DNA of 64,000 nucleotides from Gracilariopsis chorda (Eukaryota > Rhodophyta > Florideophyceae > Gracilariales > Gracilariaceae): the NCBI GenBank assembly GCA_003194525.1, contig NBIV01000212.1:62001-126000 (forward strand), given 5' to 3'. A model generated the notes under the pieces. It had not been told where the DNA came from. It saw only the letters and a program-made list of their open reading frames with translations, and did no database searches. Positions 10,781 through 20,974 of the stretch are shown piece after piece; the stretch's first letter is position 1; each line of letters begins with the position of its first letter. Both the position numbers and the translations under genes were made by a program.

Positions 10781-11639
10781 GCATTTTAAAGAGAACCAAA
10801 AGTGGTGTCCTTGTCAAGCGAAGGTTTTACCTGCGTCTTACTGGTACGTACGCGTAACATAGGGTGTGTTACGGTTGCGCCTTGTTTTTTTTTTTTTGCC
10901 CGTGGCAGGAGGGGGAGGAGAGCGCTTGGCACGCCAGGGGGGGTAGGAAACCGTATCGTAGCACCCTCCCTTGGAGCGCCCGCAGAGGGGGCGTTGTGCT
11001 TGTTGCACCTGGCTAGGGCTTTGGTGTCGCTCTGGCGTTGCCATTTTTGGGCTGGCTTGTGGCTTGTGGCAGCGAACCCTACCCCCCCCCCTTGGACACT
11101 GCCTTTTTGGGGGCTATGGCGTTCTCTCTTACTCTTTGGTACCATGCTGCTTGCTGTTTCCCATGCGTGTACTCATCTCAACAGCGCTGTGGGTAAATAC
11201 CCACTTGCTGTAGTCGCACAGCCGCCTTGCCTTGGCTTGTCGAGTGCTCCGAGCATCATATGCTTGCACACGCAACGATAGCCTGAAGCGTATTCTTCTT
11301 TCCGGAACAACGCTATCAGTGTGGCCCAATGCACACCCTACCGCCTTGGTCCACCACGTCCAGTTCATGGCAGCAAAACTGCAAGGTGCATCACAGCCGG
11401 CGCTCTTAGGGAGAGGGTACTTCACGAGTAATAAATATGTACAAGGTATAAGCTGTTTTTTTTTTTTTTTTCGTTTTATTTTTGTGTTGACAAACTGCAA
11501 AAAGAATGCGTAAGGGTACAGTACATTGTAGAGAGGGCCGTTTTTGTTCTCAAACACAACACACGGCCGCGCCATCGGCGCTGCGGCGGACGCTGCGAGA
11601 CAAACAGGACGAATGGCGCGCACATCCGCAAATCAAAGG
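10781..11639. other. Homopolymer-rich spacer, no gene recognised
   Basis: It contains a T run at 10885-10896 and another around 11456-11471, and a G/T-rich stretch at 10850-11150. Overlapping open frames occur on both strands, but none has domain motifs. The T runs on the plus strand are A runs on the minus strand. Confidence 0.35.
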
Positions 11640-11856
11640 CTAGTCATTAGTGATCAAAGTGAACAGTAAGCAAACACGGCATGTATCTTTCTTGCCAACG
11701 TAAATTGGCCTCCTCAATGCAAGCGCACGGCTTTTTTGAGTGAGCTTTTGTGCAGCACATGTAAAGATTCCAAACACGACGCCGCGCGTGAAAGCTGCGC
11801 GTGGAGACGACGCAAGCAGGGAACAAGAAGAGTAGCAGCGATTGGGGCGCGGCCGT

Positions 11857-12426
11857 CTAGCGCGCAACAAACGGGCACGGTTGCATGAGTGCCGGTCGGC
11901 ACTTCTCGGCTAGAAACTTGGCCAGGTCCAGTTCCATGGAGGACCATTTTGCTCGGTCTGACGCCCTTCTCTTCCCGGGCACCTTGACGACGGCGATGGG
12001 CGAGGTGCGATGCACACCGCTTGCGGACAGGTGTCTGAGCATGTTGTACTTCTTGGCGAAACGTCGATTGCAGCCTTTGAACGGGCACGCAAAGTCCTTG
12101 CGATGCTCGTGACGGGTGGCAATGTGTTTGGATAGATTGCCCTTGTTGGAGCTGGTCTGGGTGCAGTTGGGGTACGGGCAGGGGAACAACTTCTTGGCTG
12201 GGGATTTGGGAGATGCCGGTTTGGCTGTACGCGTCACTGTTGTGGGCGATAGTGTGTGCGACAGTGTGGGCGACAGTGTGGGCGACAGTGACGGGTAGTA
12301 CGACAGCGGCTCGGCCGGAAGCGGCCGGCTCAGCATGTACTGCTGGGGGGCTGGTTGCAACATGGATGGGGGAGGGATCTCGCGGGAGAGCAGCGAGGTG
12401 GCGGGAGGAAGCCACATGGAAACCAT
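11857..12426 (-). CDS. Two-finger C2H2 zinc-finger protein
   Basis: A 189-residue protein. The first ATG after an in-frame TAA (near 12470) is at 12426. The N-terminal 80 residues are Pro/Ser/Leu-rich with a short repeated SPTLSPTLSHTLSP segment, encoded by a 12-15-bp repeat at 12241-12297. Finger 1 has C83, C88, H101 and H106 (Cx4C x12 Hx4H). Finger 2 has C114, C119, H132 and H139. A basic segment (KVPGKRRASDRAKW) and a short helical tail follow, ending PCPFVAR. Tandem CPxxxC-type fingers usually bind DNA, so a nuclear sequence-specific factor is likely, but the target is unknown. The 3' part after the fingers resembles no family I recognise. It is the only convincing host gene in the window. 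Its upstream DNA runs into the CpG-rich core near 12780-13150, which is its likely promoter. Confidence 0.75.
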   Translation of the reverse strand: MVSMWLPPATSLLSREIPPPSMLQPAPQQYMLSRPLPAEPLSYYPSLSPTLSPTLSHTLSPTTVTRTAKPASPKSPAKKLFPCPYPNCTQTSSNKGNLSKHIATRHEHRKDFACPFKGCNRRFAKKYNMLRHLSASGVHRTSPIAVVKVPGKRRASDRAKWSSMELDLAKFLAEKCRPALMQPCPFVAR

Positions 12427-14400
12427 TTGTAGGGTGTGGGGAGAGAGGGTGGTGAGGAGCGATGTGGGCCGTTAAGCGGAGACGGGAAGGAGGCGGTGAG
12501 GCAAGGATGGGGGTACAAGACGTGTTGAGAACGGGTAGGGTGGAGGTGGTGGAGGGGGGGGGGGGGGAGCAAGAATGGGATGGTGGGAGGCGGTGCAGTA
12601 GAGAGTTTAAGAAGGGGGTGGGAGGGAGTTGGAGCACAAGGAAGCGGAGGAGGAGGGATGAGCGAGTGGGGATGGGAAAGCGAAGCACGCGTGTAGCGCG
12701 TGTGGAGGAGGGCGGGGGGGGGCGTTGGTTGGCGGGAGGGGCGTGGCTGGCTGTTGCGTTTTTCGTTTGGGCGATTGTCACGAAGGGCACGTGCACGAGG
12801 CTGAGTGCGGTGCTCACCAGGCGGCTGCTGCGTTGGCGGCGGCGCGCACTTTCCGTAAGTGGTCACGTGGGCGCCGGCGTGACAGGGCGACGGCGCTGCG
12901 CGCGGCGCGCACGCGGTGGAACAGCGCCGCCGATGGCCGTTGGCGATGGGGCGCCGGTTGGCACGCGCCGCCCACACGCCGCCATGGCGCAGATCGCGGC
13001 GAGATACGGCGCGCGCCGTCCGCGCGCGCCGTTTCCACTCGCCGCCGCCGTGTACTTTCCACCCGCCCCACGCGCCGCCGCCGCTCGCGACAGCCGCGTC
13101 GCGCAGTGCCGCACTGTGACAGCGCCTTACGCATGGCCCACGCCGCTTTGGCCAACTCATCAGCACCGCCCACGCGTGCCACCAGTGCCCGTCCCCCCCA
13201 TTCCTGCGCGCCCTTTCACACCTGCGCCCACTTTCCACCCCAATGAGCACTCGTAGCACCGCACAATTCGTCAGCATTCCGCCTGCAACATCCAAGTAAA
13301 AAAAAAAACTAAAAACTAAAAACTAACTAAAAACAAAAAATCGCACACCACCACCAACCACACACCCCTTGACATCCTGTCGCTTTATACACCCGCCTTC
13401 CGTGCCATCGCCTTCCCCGGTCAAGTTCGCCCGTAAACTCTTTCTCTTACCCAACCACAAGGCACGGAGAAAACACATTCCGTGTGTCAGCACATTTCTC
13501 CACCCTGTCCAACATCATTCTCTTGTGCTCTTTTTTGCGGTCTATCGTGTTTTCCGAGTCCCTCAAATGCGCAGCCGGATATGTATCACTTCTCGTTAAC
13601 CGTTCGTTTCGCCGTCCTTCCGCCTCCTCGTCTCTCATCCTTTTGCCGATAACTTGCCCGCCGCATCCGTTGCCTTCCAAGTCCACACTGCTCCGTCCGG
13701 TCTTGCCACCTCCGCATTGTCTCCGACACGTAGCCGCAGTGCCCGCCAACAGCCTTGATTCACTTTCTCACTCCCCATGCCACACACACCGCAAACAATC
13801 TTCACCTCTCCTACCACGTCCTACCACGCTAACGATTCATCAACGGAGGCGCATGTCCTGCACGCCCACATTCTGCATAATAGCGCTTATTAACCCTCTC
13901 AGGGTTACCCGCACAACCATACCAGTAGCCCCATGCGCTTGCGCCGCGTCGTAGTAGTCTGCTAGTCCCGACGCTTGCTTCTTTGCTTCTTTGCTTCTTT
14001 GCCTCTGCGCAACCTTTAGTAACACCGTTACCCCTCACACAGATTACGCCCCTGCTTCGCCCCAACGCTACAGGTACCATTGTTACCATTCTATCCCCCC
14101 TATAGCATAGCCTTTCTCACAACCGCTCAAACTCACACACACGCCCTCACGCACACAATTGTCGCATATCTGCTTCAACAACCCCCCATATGCATCCCGT
14201 TTCGTAACGTTTGGACAAGCATTTCCATCTCTATCCCATCAGTGATCCCCAATTTCCAAAAGCTCTTAACCACCTTAAGCCTTTCAGGTACAAAACGCTT
14301 TATTGCTGTGACAAGTCGCTCAGAGCGGCGCGAGAAGGGCGCGTGCGCAGAGAGCCAAACACTATTGAGCCAACCAGTCAGCCACTAGAAACATCACTCT
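12427..14400. promoter_or_regulatory. Second CpG-rich core with diverging C-rich flanks; likely promoter of the zinc-finger gene
   Basis: The minus strand is C-rich from 12430 to about 12760, the plus strand is C-rich from about 13050 to 14300, and 12780-13150 between them is very CpG-dense. A G run lies at 12556-12567. The minus-strand side leads into the zinc-finger gene, so this core is a plausible start region with a C-rich leader. The plus-strand side may give an opposite transcript, but no credible gene follows it. An A-rich repeat (AAAAACT units, 13298-13343) and a CTTTGCTT triplication (about 13977-14000) are present. The open frames at 12330-13295 and 12462-13256 are compositional artefacts. 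Confidence 0.45.
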
Positions 14401-15376
14401 AGTCCCTTGGTTGCGACGCCCATTGTCGCCACCTGTGCTCTATTTGTTCATTGTTCTACGCCACTGTGAGCTCCTGTCAGCTCATGAAATCACTCGTAGC
14501 TTAAATCCACGTTACACATTTGTAGCGAGAGGGGCGACAATCAAAGCTTAGATACAACATCGACACCATACATAATCACATAACAACTCTAAAGCGGTTT
14601 AGGAAGACGGAACAATTGTACACCCTTAACACATCCCTGTCATCAACAGCAGTTCAATAACAGCGAGCAAGCACTAACAAACTGCCACAAATACTACGTC
14701 ACAGTTCAAATACTATATCTAACCAAAATCTGGCGCAGACCCACGCGATGGTGGAAGTTATTAGCATAGAGTGGCACGTTCTTGCGGTTACGTAGCATGC
14801 ATGCTTGAGTGAACACATTGCATCATCGTAATGACGCAGTTGCACCTGCAGTTACGGACAGTATGTCTGTAAATAGTCGCGACGGCGGTGAAAAATTCAA
14901 ATGCAAAGCAATACCAACTAAACGCAGCCATCAACTGCCAAAAGTGTGAGGATAAATCTCCTCTCACCGTCCTTGTCAGACGGTGAGGAAGAGGGCGATG
15001 TAGTGGACCTTCTCACCATCCCTGAGGATTGTGCGATGGCGGCTTAAAATGGCACTTTTCGGTACGAGCATGTTAGGACTCTAATTACCAAGAAAGGCGA
15101 CTAGCGTCTTTCTCTCTAAGTATAAAAAGGAAGGGACAGAGCTCAGCCGTTGCCTCTCGTATGTCAGCTAACCCGTTTTTCATCATCAACTTTACGTCCC
15201 TAAGCAAAGAAACCTTCTTCTTTTAGCCTTCTCTAGCTATTACTACACGTCGCCGCTTTTTCTAACCTATTATTTCACGACAAAACGTCTTAGTGAAATC
15301 ACCATCTTCATCGCAAACGCTGCAGTAAACAGACTTCCCTTGCACAATACTTCCGTTTTGCTCTTAAGCGTTTTGA
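14401..15376. other. Spacer with a hairpin and a TATA-like box
   Basis: CTCACCGTC (14963-14971) and GACGGTGAG (14979-14987) form a perfect 9-bp stem with a 7-nt loop. A clean TATAAAAAG lies at about 15121-15129 on the plus strand, 250 bp before the eroded gag-like frame. It could be the promoter of that frame or of an LTR remnant. No gene is recognised in the rest. Confidence 0.4.
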
Positions 15377-16252
15377 GCGCTTTCTGGACGGCTAAAAAAG
15401 GCAAAACCAAATCAAAACAACAAAGTCGTTAAACAAAAATCACAGTGGCAGACGCATGGACCAAATAAATTGCACCAAACGGGATCCGTAAATGGCACAA
15501 AAGACTCCACCGGTGGGAATTTATGTGCTTTCGAAAAGTATTGCTGGAAACACGGCCACCAAGATTCAATGTGCAGATTTTTTACACTGGAAAGAGGCAA
15601 CTAGCATAGTTTCTCTAACAAGCCGACGGTGTACAACTCCTGCTCTTACAAAACAAATCATTCTGTTGCAGTCTTCTGCATTGTGCGCGGTGAAGGCAAG
15701 GACGAAAGGGGAGCGAGGGTGGTATCTACAAGACCGTCTTCTCGGTCGCTGCCTCTCTCTGGGCAGACGGTAGGCCGTCGAACCTCTTTATTTGGTCCAG
15801 TACGCTCGCTTCGGGTGTTCCTTCCATCGGCGGAGGTACAAGGGAGCAGTGCGAGCTCCAGCGGCTGTGTTTAGAAGGACAGACTGTCACACATTCAGGA
15901 ATTGGAGGCTCTAGCAGACCAAAAAATGAAGTCCGGATCTTTGAAAATCAATCAAGTTTATGACACAAGGACTGGTGCAACGTTTGGGGAATAACGAAGT
16001 CCTGTCACAAATGAAAACGGCAAGGTTCCAAAGAAAACAATTGAGCAACACAATGAATCAGAAATTTGGGATGGCCGCAAAAAACAAAAAGTGAACTCGG
16101 GCAACATCAAATCGTTCATAATGTTGCAAAACAAGATAGCATCAGCCCTGGGCACCAGTCTAGATTTAGTAAGGGATTCTACATCCTCAAAACTTTTTGA
16201 ACAGAATTTAGTTGCAATTTCATGTAATGATCTTTATCAAAACAAGCAGTAA
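15377..16252 (+). pseudogene. Eroded gag-like reading frame
   Basis: One plus frame keeps protein-like composition from 15377 to TAA 16250-16252, with internal stops near 15605, at 15872-15874 and at 15992-15994. It has a Lys/Gln-rich start, then CAFEKYCWKHGHQDSMC (about 15524-15574). This has the Cys/His spacing seen in retrotransposon Gag knuckles of the YCWTHG type. A Ser-rich section and a charged tail follow, with KVPKKTIEQHNESEIWDGRK and ALGTSLDLVRD. It is probably the 5' part of an old LTR retrotransposon, because no protease or RT follows. The Gypsy element begins 418 bp downstream and may have been inserted into it. A cellular gene with introns cannot be excluded. Confidence 0.45.
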
Positions 16253-16669
16253 AAATGCCACATAGAAACAGGTGTAGTCTATAGAACAATGCATATGCGC
16301 ATGCCCTCTAAACGTGATACCACATGAATGATTGGGAGAATCCAGGAGTTGACAAATGGAGAGAGGGACAGACTTGCATCCAATCAGGCGTCGCAAAAAA
16401 CCACTTCACTGGCTGCAAGTTTATCGTTCTGCAGCGGGATTCTGGTACCCGCTGCAGAACAACAAACGCTGATATTGAGTAATTCACAGGCAACCAACTC
16501 TCCTTTTACGAATATCAGACCCTACCCATGTCCACCTAGCTACCGTTTCCTCCGCTGATCCACATTACTAACCTCGATAACATGCACTGCGATATCTTAC
16601 GGGATGAACCCTGACACAAAACTGTTTGTTGTGCTCTTTCTCCTTGATAGTATGTGGTGAAATATGTGG
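16253..16669. other. Spacer with a 13-bp perfect hairpin
   Basis: GTTCTGCAGCGGG (16426-16438) and its exact complement (16448-16460) form a 13-bp stem with a 9-nt loop. There is no gene. The Gypsy LTR starts at 16670. Confidence 0.6.
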
Positions 16670-17489
16670 TGCAATGCCCCAAAGGGGAAAAACACCGAAA
16701 GACGTTCGGGATCTTCCTCTCACGAGGTGAACCCAGTTGGGTAGAGCCCTCCCAGAGGTGTCACGGCGAAGCCGGTTTGTAAGACCAGGGACACCTGTCG
16801 CGACTCGCGCAGGGAGGGGAAGGCGAAGAATCGGTATCCGCATGAGCGGGGTGTGATCCTCAGTAGAGGTATGTTTCCACGTAAGTGGGGGCGTGTGAGC
16901 GGATGCGCACACGAGGGCCGCGGATAGCGGGAGGTGCTACCCTAAAAAGGGGAAAAAGGAAGGGCGAAGAGGAGAAAGAGAGGACGATGTGAGTCGCGAG
17001 AGCGACGAACGGACACGGCGATGCTGGTAACAATATCCCTATACAGGGCGAAACACCAATGCAATTGGAACAATTATACTCCCAGTGATGGGTCCCTTTA
17101 GATGTGCAAGGGGGTTAGATGTCCCGTGGTTTACGGCGTTTCCCTCCGAGGAGAAGTAGAGTATGCGCGCAAGCGGCAACAACTAGAGCCAATTCCCCAG
17201 GTTGCGGTCCCTTGTTGGGGAAGGTTTACTGGTGCGACGGCAATGCGCCGTCGCACTAAGTACTAGCTTCCCAGAAATGGGTGTGAAAATAATAAATAAT
17301 ATTAACTAAAATATTCCACATTTCGTGGCAACATCCACTACTGTGGCCAACCGCCAATTGACCCAAAACCGTGTCCCACGTGTCCATATCCACCATAGTG
17401 GGGCGTAATTCATATACACACTACACAACCGATAATATCGGGAAAGCGTTCAAGTACCCAGAATCCCTGCCTGAGGGCGTTGCACTTCA
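16670..17489 (-). repeat. Gypsy left LTR (3' LTR)
   Basis: An 820-bp LTR starting TGCAATGCCCC and ending GTTGCACTTCA. It is nearly identical to the right LTR, with scattered substitutions and a one-base length difference. It contains a perfect 10-bp-stem hairpin, GTGCGACGGC (17232-17241) with GCCGTCGCAC (17247-17256), and several smaller hairpins. Confidence 0.9.
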
Positions 17490-17504
17490 TATCCCCCCAT
17501 AAGA
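17490..17504 (-). other. Gypsy polypurine tract
   Basis: Directly inside the left LTR, the minus strand reads TATGGGGGGATA and then the LTR start TGAAG. A purine run at this place primes plus-strand DNA synthesis in LTR elements. Confidence 0.7.
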
Positions 17505-17544
17505 CGGGAAAACGACCGCGGACGCGGAGGATTCCCAGACGAAA

Positions 17545-18525
17545 ATGGGTGATAAAAGCGCGTGCTTTGTCTCCGATTCTCCGGTAAATCCCTCTGCACC
17601 AGAGTCATCAAGCACACAAATGACAACAACAGCCACCCTCCAAAAGGGAAAAATGAACGACGACAACAATATCAACAACCACAGCCAACCTCCGAGACTT
17701 CTCGGGCGATACACCACCGGTTTCCGGTCAGCTCCCCTGCCTCAGGGCGATCGAAATCCGGTACAACCGGGGAATATGGGTGCTGCAGCCGACCATCCCT
17801 TCGCACTACCACCTTCGGTGGTGTCCTCCGGAACCACTCTGGTGTCCAACTGGCCAACCTACAACACCCTGGTGGGGCTCAACCCGATGAATCGGAATCA
17901 CGCATCGCGCCTGCGCCTTGCCCCGTGGTTTCACCCGGTCGCTGTCTTCAATGAGGGATTGGTCACCGCTTATGCGGATGGTTCAGACACCCTTCAGGGG
18001 GATCTGTCCAGAGCAGTCACCACATCGTGGGATTGGCGTCACCGGATTGCGGTTCCGCGTCACCACCTCGGAAGAAACTCGGGCGAGACCGTCACTGGGG
18101 CACAGACCGCGTTGACGCGCATGGCGTATCAACGGCAGAGCCGGGCTCCATTCGATGTCCCGGTCCCACCGGAGTTTGGCTTCGAGGTTAGCTACTTCCG
18201 CACTCGCGGGGAGATTGGGTACGGCGAGAACCTGTTCCGCCTCGAGACCCTCGCTTGGAGGAATTTCCCCACAGCGCGGCAAGGAGCCCTTTGCTGGGAG
18301 CGACCGATTATTCCGGCGGAGTTCAGGTACCTTCCCCGGCAATACCGGTCCAACTTTCCCCAAAACTTCATCCGCTACGAGCGGCGTTGGCGATCCCGAT
18401 TCGGGTATTTTATCCCGTATCAGAACGTGGAGATAGAGCGGATTGCGCCGCCTCACCGACTAGGTCGGTATGTAGCACTCCCCGAGTGGTGGCGCTTCCA
18501 TGAAGCCTGCCGGGGTGCTACATAG
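17545..18525 (+). CDS. Antisense open frame 1 in the Gypsy element, unknown function
   Basis: A 326-codon frame on the strand opposite gag-pol, between the pol end and the 3' LTR. It starts MGDKSACFV and has a Ser/Thr/Asn-rich N-terminal 60 residues. A longer, apparently globular part follows, rich in Arg and aromatic residues (SWDWRHRIAVPRHHLGR, ERRWRSRFGYFIPY, LPEWWRFHEAC). There is no signal peptide or membrane segment and no family I recognise. It ends at TAG 18523-18525. The +2 frame is already open from 18504 and continues the same kind of sequence into the next frame, so the two probably were, or are, one protein of roughly 590 residues divided by a frameshift. Extra ORFs in this position, some antisense, are known in a few plant Gypsy lineages. 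Homology to those is not claimed. Confidence 0.55.
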   Translation: MGDKSACFVSDSPVNPSAPESSSTQMTTTATLQKGKMNDDNNINNHSQPPRLLGRYTTGFRSAPLPQGDRNPVQPGNMGAAADHPFALPPSVVSSGTTLVSNWPTYNTLVGLNPMNRNHASRLRLAPWFHPVAVFNEGLVTAYADGSDTLQGDLSRAVTTSWDWRHRIAVPRHHLGRNSGETVTGAQTALTRMAYQRQSRAPFDVPVPPEFGFEVSYFRTRGEIGYGENLFRLETLAWRNFPTARQGALCWERPIIPAEFRYLPRQYRSNFPQNFIRYERRWRSRFGYFIPYQNVEIERIAPPHRLGRYVALPEWWRFHEACRGAT

Positions 18526-19331
18526 AACTCCCGCCGGTACTTACGTACCTCGGTTGGCTGCTCATGCAGGATCCCCGGTCGGGGTTGTGGTCCGTAGTGG
18601 TTACGGAGTGGGCGGCCCGCGCTGCGGCTTATATCCTCAACGAGGCGTACGACCAGTATCGTCTCTGGTTCCTTCAACCGCGTGTGCGGGCGGCGATCCG
18701 AAACCTGGATCTTCGCATCCCCCTTGGGGGCCAGGCCAACAATGAAGAGGTCCTCCAATTACTTGGGTACATAGACAGCGTTAGCTGGAGTGAGGTCCCG
18801 CTGGAGCAAAGCGGTCGTCTGGATGGCGGTAGCGGTAACACCGGTGGTCCGGGACTCGGTAGAAACACCGCCCTTGCGGGGGATTTTATCTACTTCGACC
18901 CCTGGGAGTTCCGGGAAATTTCCTCCGAGGAGGCGCGCGAGCTTTGCGACACGCCCCGGCATGTGCCGGAAGACCACCCGGTGGGGTACGTCGATTCCGA
19001 CGACTACTACCGCGCATACGGCGGGGATGACCCAATGGTCGATAACGAACCGGAAGAACCCGGGGAGATGGACGTAGAGGAAACCGGCGCTAGCGCGGAA
19101 GCTTTCCCAGAGGGGGCATCTCCGGCCGAGCCGACTGCTGACCCTTCGGCGGCAACTGCCGGACCTTCTATCCCCAGCGGGGTGACGGCGAATGAAAACG
19201 AAATCATCGCACGTTTCCTCCGGGGTGCCGGTCTTAGCGCTGCCGAGGTATCGGGGGATGTCACCACCATGGCGGACGCGTTGGCCTACCGCCTTGCTCG
19301 GGGTTACGCCCAGGACGATGGGGGTGAGTGA
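18504..19331 (+). CDS. Antisense open frame 2 in the Gypsy element, unknown function
   Basis: Open from 18504 (after TGA 18501-18503), with its first ATG at 18564, to TGA 19329-19331. From the ATG it is 255 codons. The N-terminal part is helical-looking (TEWAARAAAYILNEAYDQYR). The middle is acidic, with DSDDYYRAYGGDDPMVDNEPEE. A Pro/Ala/Ser-rich linker and a short helical end (AAEVSGDVTTMADALAYRLARGYAQ) follow. The 21-nt overlap with the upstream frame, with matching composition, suggests either one broken gene or ribosomal frameshifting. No slippery heptamer was identified. Its acidic tail resembles activation or nucleoprotein tails in general terms only. Confidence 0.5.
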   Translation, partial: SLPGCYIELPPVLTYLGWLLMQDPRSGLWSVVVTEWAARAAAYILNEAYDQYRLWFLQPRVRAAIRNLDLRIPLGGQANNEEVLQLLGYIDSVSWSEVPLEQSGRLDGGSGNTGGPGLGRNTALAGDFIYFDPWEFREISSEEARELCDTPRHVPEDHPVGYVDSDDYYRAYGGDDPMVDNEPEEPGEMDVEETGASAEAFPEGASPAEPTADPSAATAGPSIPSGVTANENEIIARFLRGAGLSAAEVSGDVTTMADALAYRLARGYAQDDGGE

Positions 19332-19522
19332 AACCTCTGGTCCAGTTTCCTGGTTCTTCTTTCCCTGGCTATGCCAGTTAGTGTAGTGTAGTATTGTGGG
19401 GAGCTAGCTGCTCCCTTGAATAAACTTTCCCGTTTAGAACGTTGCTTCTCGGTTGAGTTCCCCGTCTTCGACGGACTTTGCCTTGTTATCCTTTCCTTTC
19501 GCTCCCCGCTCGCGCGGCAACG

Positions 19523-20974
19523 TTACCCAACTTGCGCATTAACCAGCGTGGCTGGGGCTGCAGTTCCCGTTTGACGGTGGTATCGCAGGACCTGCGACCG
19601 TGGGAGGTGTTCGATTGGCTCCCACGTATCCCCACTGGGGTCATACCCGTACCAGCGGACGCAGTATTGTAGAATACCATCCTGGTCCCAGGTGTGTCCG
19701 ACAAGTCGGTCTACTACGAACTCTCGTTCGTAGACCTGCCGGCCGTGCCGGGTGGTGGTTGTAATCCCTGGCGAGGGTTGCTCGCAGTGCGGTATAATGT
19801 CCCTTAGCAGGGTGTTCGGCGATAACTCTGACGTTGCCGTGCGCTGTCCTAGTGGCCGCTGCTCATGCGGGAAAATATCCCTCAAGAGGGTGTGTGGGGT
19901 CACGTTTTTCACCGGCAAGTCGTTCCCCAGAGGGGTGTCGTTGTTCCCGTCTTCACGGTAGGCCGGGCGAACCGCCAGTCGGCGGGGGACTTGGGCTCCG
20001 CCTTCGCGGTTGAGCTCACGAACCGCGAGTTTCCGGGAAGATGACCGCTCCTGCGGGATCGGAATTTCCACAATCCCCTGGGGGGTCCCGTGCGACACGG
20101 TGATTGGGTGGCAAACCGCCTCCCTGGCAGGCGCACGAGCGCTTTGCACCATACGTTCCGGCGATGCCGTGGTGTCCCCGGCTACTGACGGGTTGCCTGG
20201 GGCTAACTCCGGTACACCGGTATTTTGGTCAAAATTCCCCTCTGGGGGGTGCCGGGCAGGTGCCGATGACACCCTTTTCAGGGGAATTGCCGCTAAGCGC
20301 AGTGCACCATCTCCCTGAGGAGGAGGAGCGTCCGGTACGACCGGTTTCGAGCGTGCGATAGCGCACGTTATTCCCGAGTTCCTCGGTTCTTCGCCGCAGC
20401 GATGCGGGGGTTGGCGCAAATTATTCCCCGTAGCGGGGGATTTGATTCCGTCAACGACGAAAGGCGTTTCCGGTGCTTGCGAGCCAGGGCTTAAAGCTTC
20501 GACTGCAGCTTGGCCGCCTTTTTTTCCCAAGAGGGGTGTGTGTATTCCCCTGTGAGGCCGGCGTATCTGGGCGCCCCTTCTCCGCAGGGTGCGGGTCTGA
20601 TCGACCTGATTGAACCGCTTCCGCGGGGACTTCCGCCAACGGCGGCTTCGAGGCATCGGGCGATTGCCTTTCCGCTGCTGCGGTATTGGAGTGAGGCTTC
20701 TCGTTTTCCCGTGACAAACGGTGTATTTGCCGCTTTTGCGGGGCCTGCGCGTCTGGTTCCTGTTGCACAGCACTGCCTGGGAACGGGGGATTAGTGTCGC
20801 GTGACATACTCCGTGCTCCACGGTCAGTGTTCCGTATGTTACGGTGTGTTTCCCGTTGCGACGGCGATATCGTTCCTCGAAAACGAGTGTTCTCCTCCCC
20901 CTCCTTAGACGGAGCGGCGGGATAAGGGATAACATTCCCCGCCTGGCGGGTATAGATGCGCGCCAGTGGGGCAC
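19523..20974 (-). CDS. Gypsy pol C-terminus with chromodomain
   Basis: An open frame of 483 codons. Only its end is diagnostic: VYEREFVVDRLVGHTW, then LQYCVRWYGYDPSGDTWEP and IEHLPRSQVLRYHRQ. This is a chromodomain with the aromatic positions Y, W and W expected for binding methylated histone tails, here fused to integrase as in chromoviruses. The N-terminal two thirds is Arg/Pro-rich linker. The upstream part overlaps the 20451-21485 frame, so the join between integrase and chromodomain has a frame change within 20451-20974. Chromodomains are thought to steer integration to heterochromatin. Confidence 0.7.
   Translation of the reverse strand: MPHWRASIPARRGMLSLIPPLRLRRGRRTLVFEERYRRRNGKHTVTYGTLTVEHGVCHATLIPRSQAVLCNRNQTRRPRKSGKYTVCHGKTRSLTPIPQQRKGNRPMPRSRRWRKSPRKRFNQVDQTRTLRRRGAQIRRPHRGIHTPLLGKKGGQAAVEALSPGSQAPETPFVVDGIKSPATGNNLRQPPHRCGEEPRNSGITCAIARSKPVVPDAPPPQGDGALRLAAIPLKRVSSAPARHPPEGNFDQNTGVPELAPGNPSVAGDTTASPERMVQSARAPAREAVCHPITVSHGTPQGIVEIPIPQERSSSRKLAVRELNREGGAQVPRRLAVRPAYREDGNNDTPLGNDLPVKNVTPHTLLRDIFPHEQRPLGQRTATSELSPNTLLRDIIPHCEQPSPGITTTTRHGRQVYEREFVVDRLVGHTWDQDGILQYCVRWYGYDPSGDTWEPIEHLPRSQVLRYHRQTGTAAPATLVNAQVG

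Noticed and set aside
11714-12817. 367-codon minus-strand frame overlapping the zinc-finger gene
   Set aside because: It is a different frame through the same DNA. Only the 11857-12426 frame shows the paired C2H2 motifs.
12330-13295. 321-codon minus and 264-codon plus frames in the second CpG core
   Set aside because: Low-complexity Arg/Ala/Pro sequence with no domain. A compositional artefact.
17983-18456. 157-codon minus-strand frame opposite antisense frame 1
   Set aside because: Shorter than the plus frame and outside the gag-pol order. Its composition looks like a shadow.
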